The notes: a model not told the origin generated them from the sequence alone. A stretch of DNA of 64,000 bases from Sporodiniella umbellata (GCA_025677835.1 JAIXMR010000007.1:1-64000), one strand, 5' to 3'. Positions 23,365-34,677 are shown, counted from the first letter of the stretch. Translations and numbers: made by a program.

Positions 23365-24072
23365 ATGGCCTATCATCCTTCGAGTAAAGCTTCTAGCGTG
23401 ACTAGCATAAGCAGCAATACATCTTCTGTCTGGGGATCCCTTCCTTCCCTCTCTACAGACAGAGCTGAATCTATCTCGAGTGAAATAGAAGAGCTACCTG
23501 AGCCAAGTAAGAGACTAAATGACACATTCTGATGATTAAAAATGAAAAGCAGCCAAAACTTTCAGTGCAGGATGGATTAAAAAGTATGAAGATGATGTAA
23601 GTACGGTGGCGGTTGATCGTGACTGACTTTAGACCAGAGCCATGCCAAACTGCTCTTATCTGAAGAACAGAAACGAGTGAACCATATCGCTTCAGAGAAG
23701 AGAAGACGTCATACGATCCAAGGTGGGTTTTGCGAGCTGAATGCGCTGGTTCCCACGCTCAAGAACACAAACAACGCAAAGAGCGTTATTTTATTCAAAT
23801 CGGTCGAGTACGCCAAGCGGCTCGAACGACGCAATCAACAGCTGGCAGATCAACTGCTTCAATTAAAAAGAAAAGTGGAACAGAGACAGCTCAAGAAGCG
23901 CTATCGGTCCATTTCTATTCCTAACGAGGACCCTTTGATCGATCTCTGGCTTCTTCAATCCAATACAAGCCTACCTGCCTTGAACATCCCTACCATGGAC
24001 GACGAAGGCCATTGTGTGACTTATGGGCGAGAACGCCTGTTGTCTTCAGGAAAACTAAACCATTTAAAATAA
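23365..24072 (+). CDS. bHLH transcription factor (Ino4/Mlx-like)
   Basis: Three exons in frame: 23365-23506, 23550-23596, 23638-24072; 207 residues. The N-terminus is Ser-rich (SSKASSVTSISSNTSS). The bHLH starts near residue 70 with RVNHIASEKRRRHTIQ: a His, a Glu and an Arg at the E-box-contacting positions. It is followed by FCELNALVP, loop, then KSVILFKSVEYAKRLERRN and a leucine-rich extension (QLADQLLQLKRK), as in bHLH-leucine zipper proteins. The C-terminal tail has no known motif. The third exon needs the ACCAG acceptor to keep frame. Target genes unknown. Confidence 0.85.
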
Positions 24073-24277
24073 ACCGAGGAGGAAACATGTATCCTTCTTG
24101 ATTTTTCAAAGCTTCATGTACGCCTTGTTTATATATTCTGTTTTTAATTATGCCAAAACAAGAAACTTGAAAGGAGAGTGGAAAAGGAGAAGAAAAAAAA
24201 AAAAAAAAAAAGAAAAAGGGAGAGTGTTTACTTTTTTTTTTTTTTTTTTTGGATTTCTTTCTTTCCTTCACGCTTTG

Positions 24278-26362
24278 ATGAAGAGTGATCAGCGCCTGTC
24301 TGAACAAAGGGAGGGAAAAGAAGAAGGATTCCCAGAAATGGAAGCGATGCTACGTCATATGAAAGGCACCAGCAAGGCAAGTACGGTACCTGTGTTGAAA
24401 AGAGAGCCCAACAGGCTTCAGGTGGATGCCAACATTGGCCCTCGCGAACAAGAAGCACAAGGCAAGTAAGCAAGTACATTGTTCAGTGGGTTAATCATTC
24501 CTCACTCTCTAGACGAATGGATCCAGAAAGGCGTGGATGCATTGTTGGAGAATCAGTTAGATCAAGCCAGAGCCATCTTTTGTTTGAAAATCGATAGGTA
24601 CTCAAATAATATAGGGTGTTTGTTTGTGCTAATCCAGTCACCCAGCGACCCTTTGTACGCCAACCAACTGGGAATCCTGTGGTCTATTCAGGCCATGATG
24701 GTAAGTGATTGTGCCACTCACTAGAGGTGTAAATGATTCATACAGTTTATAGACAGAGAACAGCGAGGATTACCAACAGGCGGTCGATACGTTTGCGATC
24801 GCCATCCGACTAGCAGAGGGTCAGATTCAGAAAAAGAATCCAGCGAGGTCTTCTCTTGTAAGCCGTTGTCTTTCAGGTTGGGTAGGGTCGAGCTCTACGG
24901 GTTTACCGATGCCTTTGCACGCTTCACCGACTCTGGCGTATACGCAACCCGAGTTTCTGGACAACCTTACCCTGCGTGCCTATACCCTCCGTGCTGAATC
25001 CGGTTTGTTTTCAGTCTTGTTAAGATGGTGGCAAGGGGGCAAGCAAGCGAGTCTTCAGAAAGGTAAGTAGGTTGAAGGGAGAGGGGATGGATCGATGCCA
25101 ACAAGATGGCAGTCTATAGGGATTACAGTCTGGTTTATAAAGAATACAAAAAGATGGGTCAACGCTTTACAAAATACATGGATCGACACACCGTCGCTGC
25201 TCTCCATCTTGGCCTCGGCATCCTTCACCTCTTTCTTTTTTTCTATCCTGAAAAGAAACCCATCGGCTTTCAACCTCAATCCTCACTTGGGATTGCCTTG
25301 ATCCAGCTCTCGATCGAAACCCAACACTGTCGATCGTCGTTTGCCTCGCTCATGTAAAAATCAAAAGAAAAAAAAGGAGGGGGGGGGAGAGAGAGCTGAA
25401 AGGATGTATTTAGTCTGTTGTGTTATTATAACCGTGTATGTCATTGGGTTCCTTTCTTATTGGAGACGGTTTACGAGCCGATGGTTCACTGCCTACGCCA
25501 TGCTCAAGCCAAGTATCCACAGAGTGTTTTGTTCCTCTCGATGGGTACGCAATGGACGCCAGCGCGGAAGGTGAGTTGGGGTGGGCCGAGCGAATCGGTG
25601 CTGGTGTCACGTTGGGCTGGGGCGATGGCACTTGCGTATCGACTGGACTGGGGTGGATGTATTGCCAGCTTGAAAGAGCCACGGACATGGCGTGAAGGGT
25701 ATTTGGTAGGGGCGTGTTATTGGATGCAGGGCGAAACGGCCCAGGCTGTACTGATCTGGGCCACACTTGTCCCAGCGCAAGGACAGAGCGCGTTGGATCG
25801 TTATCTCGAACGTACCTTGGCTCGCTTTCGATCGCACGGTTATCAACACCTTTACTGTCTGCCAGTACTCGAACTCTTCTTGGTCACCCATCATCTTCCC
25901 CACCTTGCCCCTGCCGCGCTCCAACAGACGCTCCAACTGGTTTCCCATCAGCTCACAGCCATTCAGACACAATGGGCAAAAGAAATCAAGGTCCGGCACT
26001 ATCGCCTCACACCTCCCGTGGCCTTACCGGATTACGATGAACCCAAGCTCATACTCTACTTGATCCAGATCACTGCCCTCAATGCGCTCCAGAGAGCTCA
26101 GGAAAGTATCGAGCCCATGAATTGGCTGATGGCCCATCGCGATCGTTCGGGTCCCGTATGGCGACCTTGGATCGAATGGGGTAAGACGTGTGTATAGATA
26201 GTTAAAGGATGTACTCACCCCTCCATTCAAGAGGCCGGCATGACCTATTGGTCTTTGGGTGACAAAAAACGAGCCAGAGAACGCTGGCAGATCTGTGCAG
26301 ATGGTCCCAAAGATGGGTTTGAAAATCAATGGCAATTTCAATTAAAGATGGTGTCTTTATAA
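24278..26362 (+). CDS. IML2: TTC39/Iml2-family tetratricopeptide protein
   Basis: Family members are TPR proteins; yeast Iml2 takes part in inclusion-body clearance with lipid droplets. Eight exons can be followed from the ATG at 24278, with acceptors at 24513, the CCCAG near 24650, 24755, 25124, 25391 and 26229. Recognisable parts are WIQKGVDALLENQLDQAR, LYANQLGILWSIQAMM, YRDYSLVYKEYKKMGQRF, YPQSVLFLSMGTQW, LVGACYWMQGETAQAVLIW, and the terminal repeat EAGMTYWSLGDKKRARERW. Intron 1 (24462-24512) seems to be GC-AG. An alternative start at 24426 with a GT donor also keeps frame, so the first 60 residues are uncertain. The gene converges with the GATA gene, stop to stop 32 bp apart. Confidence 0.85.
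24462..24512 (+). other. Candidate GC-AG intron in the TTC39/Iml2 gene
   Basis: The exon end CACAAG is followed by GCAAGTAAG. Using the GC donor joins to GAC GAA TGG in frame with the ATG at 24278. The GT four bases further on would need a different start (24426). Support is weaker than for the Ras and Erf2 introns. Confidence 0.55.
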
Positions 26363-26394
26363 AAAAAAAAAAAAAAGAGGGGGGGGGAATTAAA

Positions 26395-27438
26395 TCATGA
26401 ACCGTACGCTAAAGAATCGAGCGAGAGTACCACTTCAGCTTGGGTTGCAAGTTCGGTTAATGATTGGGTGAGTTGGGAGAGAGCATAGGCTTGTTCGGGC
26501 CTGACCTGCCTTCGTAAATGTTCGAGTCGATCCAGGGCCGTATCGAAATCTGCGAGTTCGTACGTACGTAGATGGCTAAAGAGAGAAGAGGCTGTAGAAT
26601 GAGAGGAAGGGGGACGGTGAGGCGGTGAAGGCGAAAGACTGACCGGTGTGTTGTTGAGCGGGGGTAAGGCGAGCGAAGGCAGAGGGGAATCGCGAGGGGC
26701 AAACAATGACTGTAGTTTATAAGATTGTCGTTCGGATGAGATGGGTGGCAGTAAAGACGGTGTTTTCTGCAGTGAATGGCTGGTATCGCTCGTAGGGAGG
26801 GATTCTGGACTGCTCACGGCGGGTGGGCTGGTATGGGTCTCAAAACTACGTTTCTTGTGTACGTAGTCTTCGATTTCTGGTATCTCTGGGCTGTGTTTCT
26901 TGGTCGTTTGGCGGCTCGAGCTGGAGAGAACGGACTCGGTGTCTTCTTCGTCACTTCCTTGGGCGAGAATAATCCGTTTTCTTCGTTTGATAACACTTCG
27001 TTTCATACTCACAGGTCGATGCACATGATGTAGTTTATAGTAAAGTCCACACGCATTACAGATCGTATTTCCCGCTTCATCTCTTCGCCACAGAGGCGTC
27101 GTCGTCGTACGGCAATTGGCGCAGATCAATGCCTGTCGGTTCACCTGGTGTTGATTAAATGCTGGGCAGCCAGCACACGCTGTCGAACCGCCTGTGCCGT
27201 TGCATTGGCCTCCTCCTGGGCACGTACCTCCACCGCCACAGTCATTTTCTTTCTTGTTGCTTCGTTTCAGTGTCGGCGGTCGAAGTGTGTTGCGAGCTTT
27301 AAGATAAAGTCCACAGGCATTGCAGATGGTCTCGCCATTAGGTCCTCTTCGCCAGAGCGGTGTTGTCGTTGTGCCACAATTAGCGCACTCGGTTGCTGAT
27401 ACTATTTCCATTTTCTTGGGTACTGAAACGGCTTCCAT
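26395..27438 (-). CDS. SREA: Two-finger GATA repressor of iron uptake (SreA/Urbs1/Sfu1 type)
   Basis: Single exon, 347 residues. The first GATA finger is [16 protein letters not shown] with CNAC (from residue 18); the second is [16 protein letters not shown] with CNAC (about residue 111). Between them lies the diagnostic Cys-rich region: [12 protein letters not shown] followed by ACAGCPAF. In SreA, Sre1, Urbs1 and Sfu1 this region senses iron, and the protein represses siderophore and iron-uptake genes when iron is plentiful. A basic block ([11 protein letters not shown]) follows finger two; the rest is a Ser/Pro-rich tail with a terminal helix. No siderophore biosynthesis gene is nearby. No intron was needed. 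Confidence 0.93.
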   Translation of the reverse strand: MEAVSVPKKMEIVSATECANCGTTTTPLWRRGPNGETICNACGLYLKARNTLRPPTLKRSNKKENDCGGGGTCPGGGQCNGTGGSTACAGCPAFNQHQVNRQALICANCRTTTTPLWRRDEAGNTICNACGLYYKLHHVHRPVSMKRSVIKRRKRIILAQGSDEEDTESVLSSSSRQTTKKHSPEIPEIEDYVHKKRSFETHTSPPAVSSPESLPTSDTSHSLQKTPSLLPPISSERQSYKLQSLFAPRDSPLPSLALPPLNNTPVSLSPSPPHRPPSSHSTASSLFSHLRTYELADFDTALDRLEHLRRQVRPEQAYALSQLTQSLTELATQAEVVLSLDSLAYGS

Positions 27439-27453
27439 CCAGAAATAATAATA

Positions 27454-27489
<36 letters not shown>

Positions 27490-27841
27490 GACAAAAGAAA
27501 GGAAAAAAAAAAAAACGAAAAAAAGCTGAGAAAGAAAATCTGATAACTGATGATTAAGAGCTCAGATAAAAAAAAATTTTTCTTTTTTTTTTTTTTTTTT
27601 TTTGGCAAACTGCGGGGTTATCCGGCTCTATTAAGGAGGGGAAATCAAAGTTTGATCTTTGAGATGAAAGCTTCATCAAAGCCAAAGATCCAATTGAATC
27701 TGGCAAATACATTCAATTGACAACTGATTTTTTTTTTTTTTTAAAAGAAAAACAAAAAAACAAAACAAAACGTGCTTTAAAAGATCGCTCAGAAACCATC
27801 CTGTTGTTTTTGTAGATGATAATAGATGGGATGATGATTGT
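27439..27841. other. Spacer with (AAT)n leader tract (GATA gene to FBP1)
   Basis: An (AAT)n tract at 27444-27487 begins 6 bp upstream of the GATA-factor ATG, so it is very probably in its 5' leader. The remainder holds A/T runs and the FBP1 3' region. No gene seen. Confidence 0.75.
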
Positions 27842-29117
27842 TTATTGCTGCTTGTAACAAGCCTCGAGTTCTTGGACATCGTTTTTGGAGCCAAGCCAGA
27901 TACCTGAACGGTCGTGGATATGTTCAGGCACAATGTCAAGACAGTCCATGGTGCCCGTGGTAGCCTTACCGCCAGCTTGTTCGATCAAGTAAGCCATAGG
28001 GAAGACTTCATACAGGATTCTGAGCTTTCCCTTCTTGCTTTTGGCATCTGCAGGGTAACCAAAGATACCACCGTAAAGAAGGGTACGGTGAATATCAGAG
28101 ACCATCGAACCCACATAACGTGCTGTGTATTTCTGTTTGACTTGGTCTACGTATTTCTTACTGGGCTCATCAAAGTATTTGTAGTTGCCTTCGTTGACAG
28201 AGTAGATCTTTCCACTGGGGGGCAAAGTGATCTAGATGGGGAGGGTGAGTAAAGATTAGAAAAGCCGGGTTTGGCTTACCTTGGGATGTGTCATGATAAA
28301 TTCACCAATCGAAGGATCCAGAGTGAAGCCGTTGACGCCGTTGCCCACAGACTATATATATATATATATATATATAAAAACAAAGATGAACACAAAGCAA
28401 AACGAAACAAGTCGCTTACCAAAATCAGTTCACAGTAAGAACCGTACATACAATAACCGGCAGCAATCAACTCACGTCCACTACGAATACAGTCGCTAAT
28501 GTTCGGGTTGCGTTCATCTTTCTATGAACCGGGTTAGATTCAGGCCAAGGCTTGAAGGACAACGACTTACGACTTTAAAGATACCAAAGATGGTACCGAT
28601 CGACACACCGCAGTCGATGTTGGAAGAGCCATCCAAAGGGTCAAAGGTGACGACGTATTTACCACGTTGATGTTCATTCTCGATGATCATTGCGTTTTCA
28701 TCTTCTTCTGAAACCAAAAGACATGCTTTACCGGAGGCGATCAACGAGTTGCGAAAGATGTCATTGGCCAACACGTCCAACTTTTTGACATCTTCTCCCT
28801 GTACGTTGGCAGCACCTGTTAAACCCAACCTAAATCCATCGCTCAGTACAGCTCCCCTATCAAAGATCACTTACAGATTCACCAGACCCGCCTGCTTTAC
28901 TTTGGAGGCCACAAACTTGCAACCAAATTGGATGGCAGTCAAAAGCAAGGTAAGATCCCCTGTAGCCTCGGGTACTTCCTAGCATGGATGTGTCAGAATC
29001 ACCTTTTCTTTTCTTTTGGGCCTTTCTTACCTGTTGTTGAGAAATCACCCAACGGGTTAATGTGACCAGATCCTCCCCTTTGCCCACTTTAATAGCATCG
29101 AACTTTCCAGAAGACAT
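27842..29117 (-). CDS. FBP1: Fructose-1,6-bisphosphatase
   Basis: Gluconeogenic enzyme that hydrolyses fructose-1,6-bisphosphate. The ATG at 29117 gives [20 protein letters not shown]. Landmarks: [10 protein letters not shown], then [29 protein letters not shown] across two introns, [20 protein letters not shown], and the metal/substrate motif [11 protein letters not shown]. Later come [43 protein letters not shown], and LIEQAGGKA. Six exons with ordinary GT-AG introns, one carrying an (AT)12 tract (28353-28377). The enzyme is usually glucose-repressed and AMP-inhibited; no regulatory site was identified here. Confidence 0.96.
28353..28377. repeat. (AT)n tract within an FBP1 intron
   Basis: An uninterrupted AT tract next to the acceptor side of the intron on the coding strand. 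Confidence 0.9.
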
Positions 29118-29194
29118 TATCAATCGTTTTTAGTTGTAAAAAAAAAAAAAATGTAGAAAAGAAAAACAAAAACAAATGACGAGAATTGTTATTA

Positions 29195-29229
<35 letters not shown>

Positions 29230-29762
29230 GACGTGATTTTGATTTTCAGAAAAAACCTGGGGTCATTGTGTCGGGTAAGGTAGGGTTACTAAAAACAACT
29301 CCGCCTTTTTTTTTATTAGTATTAGTATTAGTATTAGTATTAGTATTATTATTATTACGCTTGTTTGCTTTTGGGGAAAAAAAAGGTAGAGTGAACGCTT
29401 TGAAAGAGAGAGGTTGAATAAACCAAGAACGAAAGCTTACCAAAACATACGCTCTTTCTCTTTTTTTCCCACCGTCGCCAATTCATCCTCCGACCCAGGT
29501 TTCACATGTCAACCTGCATCGTGCGGTGGCCTACCCACACTGACATGGCGTCTCTTTTGACTGTCGACGCCATCCACTGATTCTCCCTTGAAAAAGAGAT
29601 AGGGGAGAGGTTTTTTTTGATTGGCTGTCATTTGAAAGACAGTGCATGAATCCTGGTCGATAGAAAACAGCAGGAGAACTTTCAGGGAAAAAAAAAAAGG
29701 AGAAGAAGATCAAGACAAGAGAAAGTCTCTTTGTTTTCTTTTTTGCTCTCTTACTCTTGACG
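29118..29762. other. Divergent promoter region with triplet and hexamer repeats
   Basis: Between FBP1 and the DDHD gene. It has (ATT)n at 29188-29229, close upstream of FBP1, and (TATTAG)n grading into (ATT)n at 29313-29357. No gene seen. Confidence 0.8.
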
Positions 29763-31122
29763 ATGGATTCACCTTTTACTTGGCCTGTGGTGGATGGGCC
29801 GGTCGATCACGTTGTGTTTGTTATCCATGTAAGCGTACTTTTTTCTCCACACGATGGATTAACTGCCGAATAGGGTATTGGCAGGGTAAATAAAGAAAGA
29901 AAGAAAGGGTGAATAAACCGTTGTTAGCAAACCGAGAGTTTTGGATTCTTTGAAAAACATAGTAAGTTCTGGTAGGGGGTTAAAGTGAGTTGACTTTTTG
30001 TGTAGTGCAAAGCCTATTGGACACGACGAATGAAGCTGTAGAAAGAAACCGGCCAGGGAAAAAGACGAATATCCAATATATTCCTATCGAATGGCATAAG
30101 CACATTCACCAAGAAACAGACCCAATCATGGATCAAATCACCCCGCGCTCGATTCCCCTCTTACGGCTCGTCAATAACGATTATCTCGCAGATGCTTTCT
30201 TTTATCTTGCAGCTGAACGAGGTGAGAGTATCGTACGCCATGTCACTCAGACCTTCAACGCTTCCTTTCAAAACTTTCTAAAGTCAAATCCTACCTTCAG
30301 TGGCAAAATAGCTATCATGGCTTATTCGTAAGTCTGGTTTTCTTTTCTTTCTACCTCCTCATTTCTTCTCTAGTCTAGGAGGTATCATTGCCTGGGATAT
30401 TCTATCCCATCAAGCCCATTCAGGTCTCTCTTTGGCCGAAAGACAAAAACGATCCAAGCTGCTCATCGACTTTCCTACGCTTGATTTCAAGCCAGATTAT
30501 CTTTTTAACCTCGGTAGTCCACTCAGTGCCTTTCTGATCATCCGAAATCAAGACCCAAAGCAATACCATCCAGACCCAAGCATTCATTTTGAAAATATCG
30601 TTCATCCCTTGGATCCTCTCGTAAGTTTTCTTTATTTTTTTTTATTTTTTTTATATATATCAACCACTTTTGGGGTTCTTCAAGGGGTACCGATTAGAGC
30701 CTTTGCTCAATCCAGAAGCACAAGATATACCTGCGGTGGTGGTTGAACGTTCACTGGATTCCTTTCTCTCTCCGTTCACCCATCACGGCTTATGGCACAC
30801 GGGCCGTCGCTGGCTTCATTCCTTACTCTGTCCGAAAGAAGAGAGGGGCAAACGCAAAACCCGCGACTGGGCGGCGTCAGAGCCCGGATCGAAACGTAGT
30901 GTCCATCGACCGGATACGTCCACCCTCACCCGGGCCTCACAACGGACCGAGCCGGATCTATCCTGCATCGCTTGGCCCCGCATCGACTATGTGTTGCCTC
31001 AACCCGATACGTTCCTGGGCTCCTTTAGCTATCTTTCCGGAATCACCGCCCATTTCTCTTACTGGACTCATATCGATCTCCTATGGCATGTCGTACGTCG
31101 TTTAGAAACAATAAAGCCCTAG
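29763..31122 (+). CDS. DDHD-domain phospholipase (PA-PLA1-like)
   Basis: Predicted intracellular lipase. Six exons in frame: 29763-29828, 29874-29885 (12 nt), 29928-29961, 30006-30327, 30374-30620, 30685-31122; 372 residues. HVVFVIHGIGR near the N-terminus is the usual opening of the family. The nucleophile box reads MAYSLGGIIAWDIL; the serine codon is split by intron 4. It departs from the common GxSxG in having Ala before Tyr-Ser. The DDHD part includes LFNLGSPLSAFLIIR (the typical second motif), RIDYVLPQ, and the end SYWTHIDLLWHVV. The N-terminal extension of larger homologues is missing, so this is a short form. Confidence 0.88.
29874..29885 (+). other. 12-nt microexon encoding GIGR in the DDHD gene
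   Basis: GGTATTGGCAGG lies between an AATAG acceptor and a GTAAAT donor. Including it gives VFVIHGIGRQTESFGFFE, the expected family motif; skipping it keeps frame but loses GIGR. Confidence 0.8.
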
Positions 31123-31146
31123 GCATGTGTTTATTAAAAGAAAAGC

Positions 31147-31566
31147 TTAATGGTTCTCCATCAGCCAGAGGGAATCGTAAGTAGACGCAAAGTCGGGCAT
31201 GAAAAGACTGCCAGGGTCGTTCAGGCTCAAGATCATCGCGTCTATCGCTTGACTAAACGTTTCTTTCTCTACCGGCCACACCAGACCTTCTTCTTCTGGG
31301 CTTGGAAGAAAAAAACTGGCCGTGTCTTGCGTCACTATTGACTGGACTAGTGTGCGTTGTGAATCCAGCTCGTCTTCCATTCTTTGGATCTTGCCTTCGA
31401 GTTGACTGAGATGATGAATAAAGGGATCTGCGTGCACAGGCTGCGTGTTACGCGATCGACGTGAACTCGGATACGCACAAAGAATACCACTCGAAAGACA
31501 CCGTGTACAGTTTGGATGGATTCCGTCACAACGTACCTTGACCCGTGTCAATAGCCTTGCCTGAAG

Positions 31567-31606
<40 letters not shown>

Positions 31607-31718
31607 CAAAACAAAAATGAAATAATACCTTCTTGTGATGACATCGATAACAAGCAATAGGCGCTCTGGGTCTCTTTGTACGTTTTAATTCTTTGTTGGC
31701 TGGATTTGTCAGATTCAT
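31147..31718 (-). CDS. Short Zn2Cys6 transcription factor
   Basis: Two exons, 31629-31718 and 31147-31536; 159 residues. The fungal binuclear cluster is PIACYRCHHKKVRCDG, then HPNCTRCLSSGILCAYP; all six cysteines are present and one intron splits the cluster after HHKK. A short coiled linker follows (LSQLEGKIQRMEDELDSQ), and the protein ends about 100 residues later with no large fungal transcription-factor middle domain. The ATG at 31718 is used; the upstream Met-like codon is GTG. The intron contains T10 followed by about A26. It converges with the DDHD gene, stops 24 bp apart. Confidence 0.85.
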
Positions 31719-32081
31719 TGGTTTATTTTCTAGAAAAAGAGAAAAAGACACCTTACACTTTTATATCTCTTTTTTTCATTATTTTCTTTATTTTTTCGTT
31801 CATGTTTGAATAAATCTTAAATGCTTTCTCTTATAATTAGCTCTGTCAATATCCAAATTAGTTAATTGGATTCTATTTACACACTTGACGTCAAAAAAAA
31901 AAAAAAAAAAAGGATTTCTACTTTAAAAATAATCTCGTTAAAGTTTTCGTTTTCTCTTTTATTTTTTTATTTTTTTCTGTAAAAACAATTAAAAGTGTAA
32001 ATTGCCACGCTTTTAATACCACTTAAGGGAGAAGTCCTGCCCATCTTTTTCTCTCTTCCCCCTTGATTCTCTGTTTGAAAT
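31719..32081. other. Spacer, promoter of Zn2Cys6 gene and 3' end of Rab5
   Basis: AT-rich, with an A-run at about 31893-31911. No gene seen. Confidence 0.75.
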
Positions 32082-32977
32082 TTAACAGGAACAGTTGGCT
32101 ACATTTTTGTGATTGGCGGAACTTTCACGCAGACTGTCCAATTGAGTAATACTTCCATGCATGTTAATTCCAGGCTGGTTTTGAGCAAAGTATTCATGAG
32201 GAATATTTCTCGCTTGGATCTGTTAGCTGACAGATAGAATAAGGCTATTTGTACCTATTTCCGTAAACACTTTATCTACATTTATATCCTCTTTGGCGCT
32301 CGTCTCAAAAAACAAAAGACCTGATTTGGCTGCAAGATCAGAAGCTTCTTCCATAAGGGCTTTTCGTTTTTCTTCCTCTTCTTCGCTGATGATTAAATCC
32401 AGCTTGTTGCCAACCAATGCAATCAGAATCTGGCTGTTTGCCTGACGTTGTAGTTCATTGACCCATTCTTTGGCTTTCTCCATTGTACTCTAAACAGACT
32501 ATTATGTATATATATATATATACACACGTCAAAAGGTGAACACTTACAGGCTTTGTCACGTCGTAAACAACTATAGCTGCTAAAGCATTACGATAATAAA
32601 AAGGTGCTAAAGAGTGAAATCTTTCTTGACCTGCTGTATCCCAAATCTCGAATTTGATGGTTCGGTCATCCACAGTACATCTCTGCGTCAAAAAAGCAGC
32701 TTGGATAAAAAAAAAATAAGGTCAAACGCCTTTTTTTTTTTTTTTTTATTATTATACAGAATACAATGTTCTACCTCCAATCGTCGGTTCTCGACTATCG
32801 ATATATTCTTTGTTGACAAATCGCAAGACCAAACTTGATTTGCCTACGGCTGATTCGCCTAAATAAAGAAAATAAGTGTATGGGTTATTTTATACAGGGC
32901 TGTGTTAAAAAGTTACCCAACAAAACCAGTTTAGTAGAAGTTAGTTTTCTGTCAAACGGTATTCGCTGTATTGACAT
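32082..32977 (-). CDS. RAB5: Rab5-type GTPase (Ypt51/Vps21)
   Basis: Early-endosome GTPase. From the ATG at 32977: [21 protein letters not shown], then [14 protein letters not shown] (P-loop), [17 protein letters not shown] (Rab5 effector loop with IGAAFLTQ), [20 protein letters not shown] (Rab5-specific switch II), [22 protein letters not shown]. The C-terminus ends CSC, a double geranylgeranylation signal. A Glu/Lys-rich insert follows NKLDL ([11 protein letters not shown]). Five short exons with GT-AG introns. Vps8, its expected effector subunit, is encoded at the left end of the window. Confidence 0.95.
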
Positions 32978-33353
32978 GATCACTCTGAGCCAAAAATAAA
33001 ATAAAATGAAATAAAATACTGGTTCTTGACAAGCAAGTCTGTCTTTTTGGATAAAATAAACATTGGAAATCCGAATCTGTACGCCACTTTATCCAAAAAC
33101 AGAACTTGACGGACACGTTGGCCCTATCGATCCGTATTACTTTTCTCTCAGTTCGATCTCTCCTTGAAGATACTTGTCGTTTTTTTTTTGGAAAGGGGAA
33201 ATCCTTTTTCTTTGTTTTGGTTTTGGTTTTTTTCTTTTTTTAACAGTTTCTCTACAAAAAGAGTTTGTTTTTTTTGTGTGTGTAATTCTCCTTAATTAAT
33301 TATTTAAATCATGGAATAAACTTTTAAAAAGGTCAAGACAAAATACATGGTCG

Positions 33354-33390
<37 letters not shown>

Positions 33391-34091
33391 GATTTACATC
33401 AAAATGGCTTGTTTGTTTTTTTCTAGAGCATGTTTTCCCCTTTGATACGATTGGAAACCTTTGGGAACACAGAAATCTATTCAAACCGTATAAAAAGGGG
33501 GAGGTCAAAAGGAGAGACAAAAGAGAGTCCAGCACTTGACGTGCGTAGGACAAGTGAATTTTATCGAAAGCACGGCCAATTTCGGATGTTTTTCTATTTA
33601 GGTACGCGTGCTTCTAACATTTTTGGGGTTGCTATTGAACCATCGGGCCAAAAAAAGAGTACATACATCAATATATATAGATAGGGGAAGCGGGGGTACA
33701 CCCAAAAGAAACATAAACAACCTTCATACCTGTTTATTATTGAAACAATTGCACTTTTTAGAAAACAAAACCTTATAATTTACGCGAAAAAAAAAAAAAA
33801 AAAAGGTTTAGCTCTACTCCTTTAAAGTTTTTGTGTACAGATAGATTTATATAAAGGCCAAAAGACCTTGCTCAGTTGCTTTCTTCTTGCTTTTTACTAC
33901 TTTTTCAGTATATTTTGCTTTCTTTAGTAGATAAGAAAATAATAGGTTGACCTAGAATTTATCTTATTTTTTATACACCCCTTTTTGTTTGAATAGACTT
34001 CATTCTCTTTTGTTTATTATATCCTTTGATTTATCCGGCTTGCTGGCATCTCTTACCTTTTCTTTTAAACTATACATTAAAAAAAAAAAAA
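32978..34091. other. Divergent intergenic region
   Basis: About 1.1 kb with T35 at 33355-33389 and A/T runs. The plus-strand ORF at 33430-33684 was not accepted as a gene. No gene seen. Confidence 0.7.
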
Positions 34092-34677
34092 ATGCTTTCT
34101 TTAAACCCTAATATGAACTATTCACAGAACAACAGCATATCTTCTTTTTATGAGCCTGATATGGGTTTGTTCCATTCAATGATGATATCTCAGGAGATAC
34201 CTTGTTGGGCAAACTCAAACTATTTAACGAACGGATCTATCAATTATCCAACACAGTATTATTCAACAAGACAAAGTAAAGAAAAAACCCCCCCTCTCAT
34301 CTCACACGCAGAAGAGTAAACCCCCTCCCCCTTTTTTTATCTATAGATATGATGGCCCCTCCAACGCTTGTGGCATCGGATACTTCTGTCTCGAGGCTGG
34401 TCTCTCCCTATCTCGATCGTCGATCAGGCTCACCTTCTAGAAGTTGCAATAAGCGCTATGCGTGCCATATCTGTAGCAAACGATTCACAAGACCAAGCTC
34501 TCTTACCACCCATATTTACAGTCATACCGGTGAGGTAAGCAATTCTCACAACACACACACACACACTGATACACATCTTAGAAACCTTTCAAATGTTCTG
34601 TGGATGAATGCGGTCGTCAATTTTCAGTGGTGAGCAATCTGAGAAGACATGCCAAGATTCATAGCAACAACAACTAA
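34092..34677 (+). CDS. Small C2H2 zinc-finger protein, two fingers
   Basis: Three exons in frame: 34092-34275, 34347-34534, 34582-34677; 155 residues. The N-terminus is Asn/Ser/Tyr-rich. The two C-terminal fingers are YACHICSKRFTRPSSLTTHIYSH, with linker TGEKPF, then CSVDECGRQFSVVSNLRRHAKIH. The TGEKP linker is interrupted by intron 2. This is the usual layout of Mucorales C2H2 regulators with terminal finger pairs; targets are unknown. Its TAA stop overlaps the TAG stop of the opposite gene by two bases. Confidence 0.88.
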
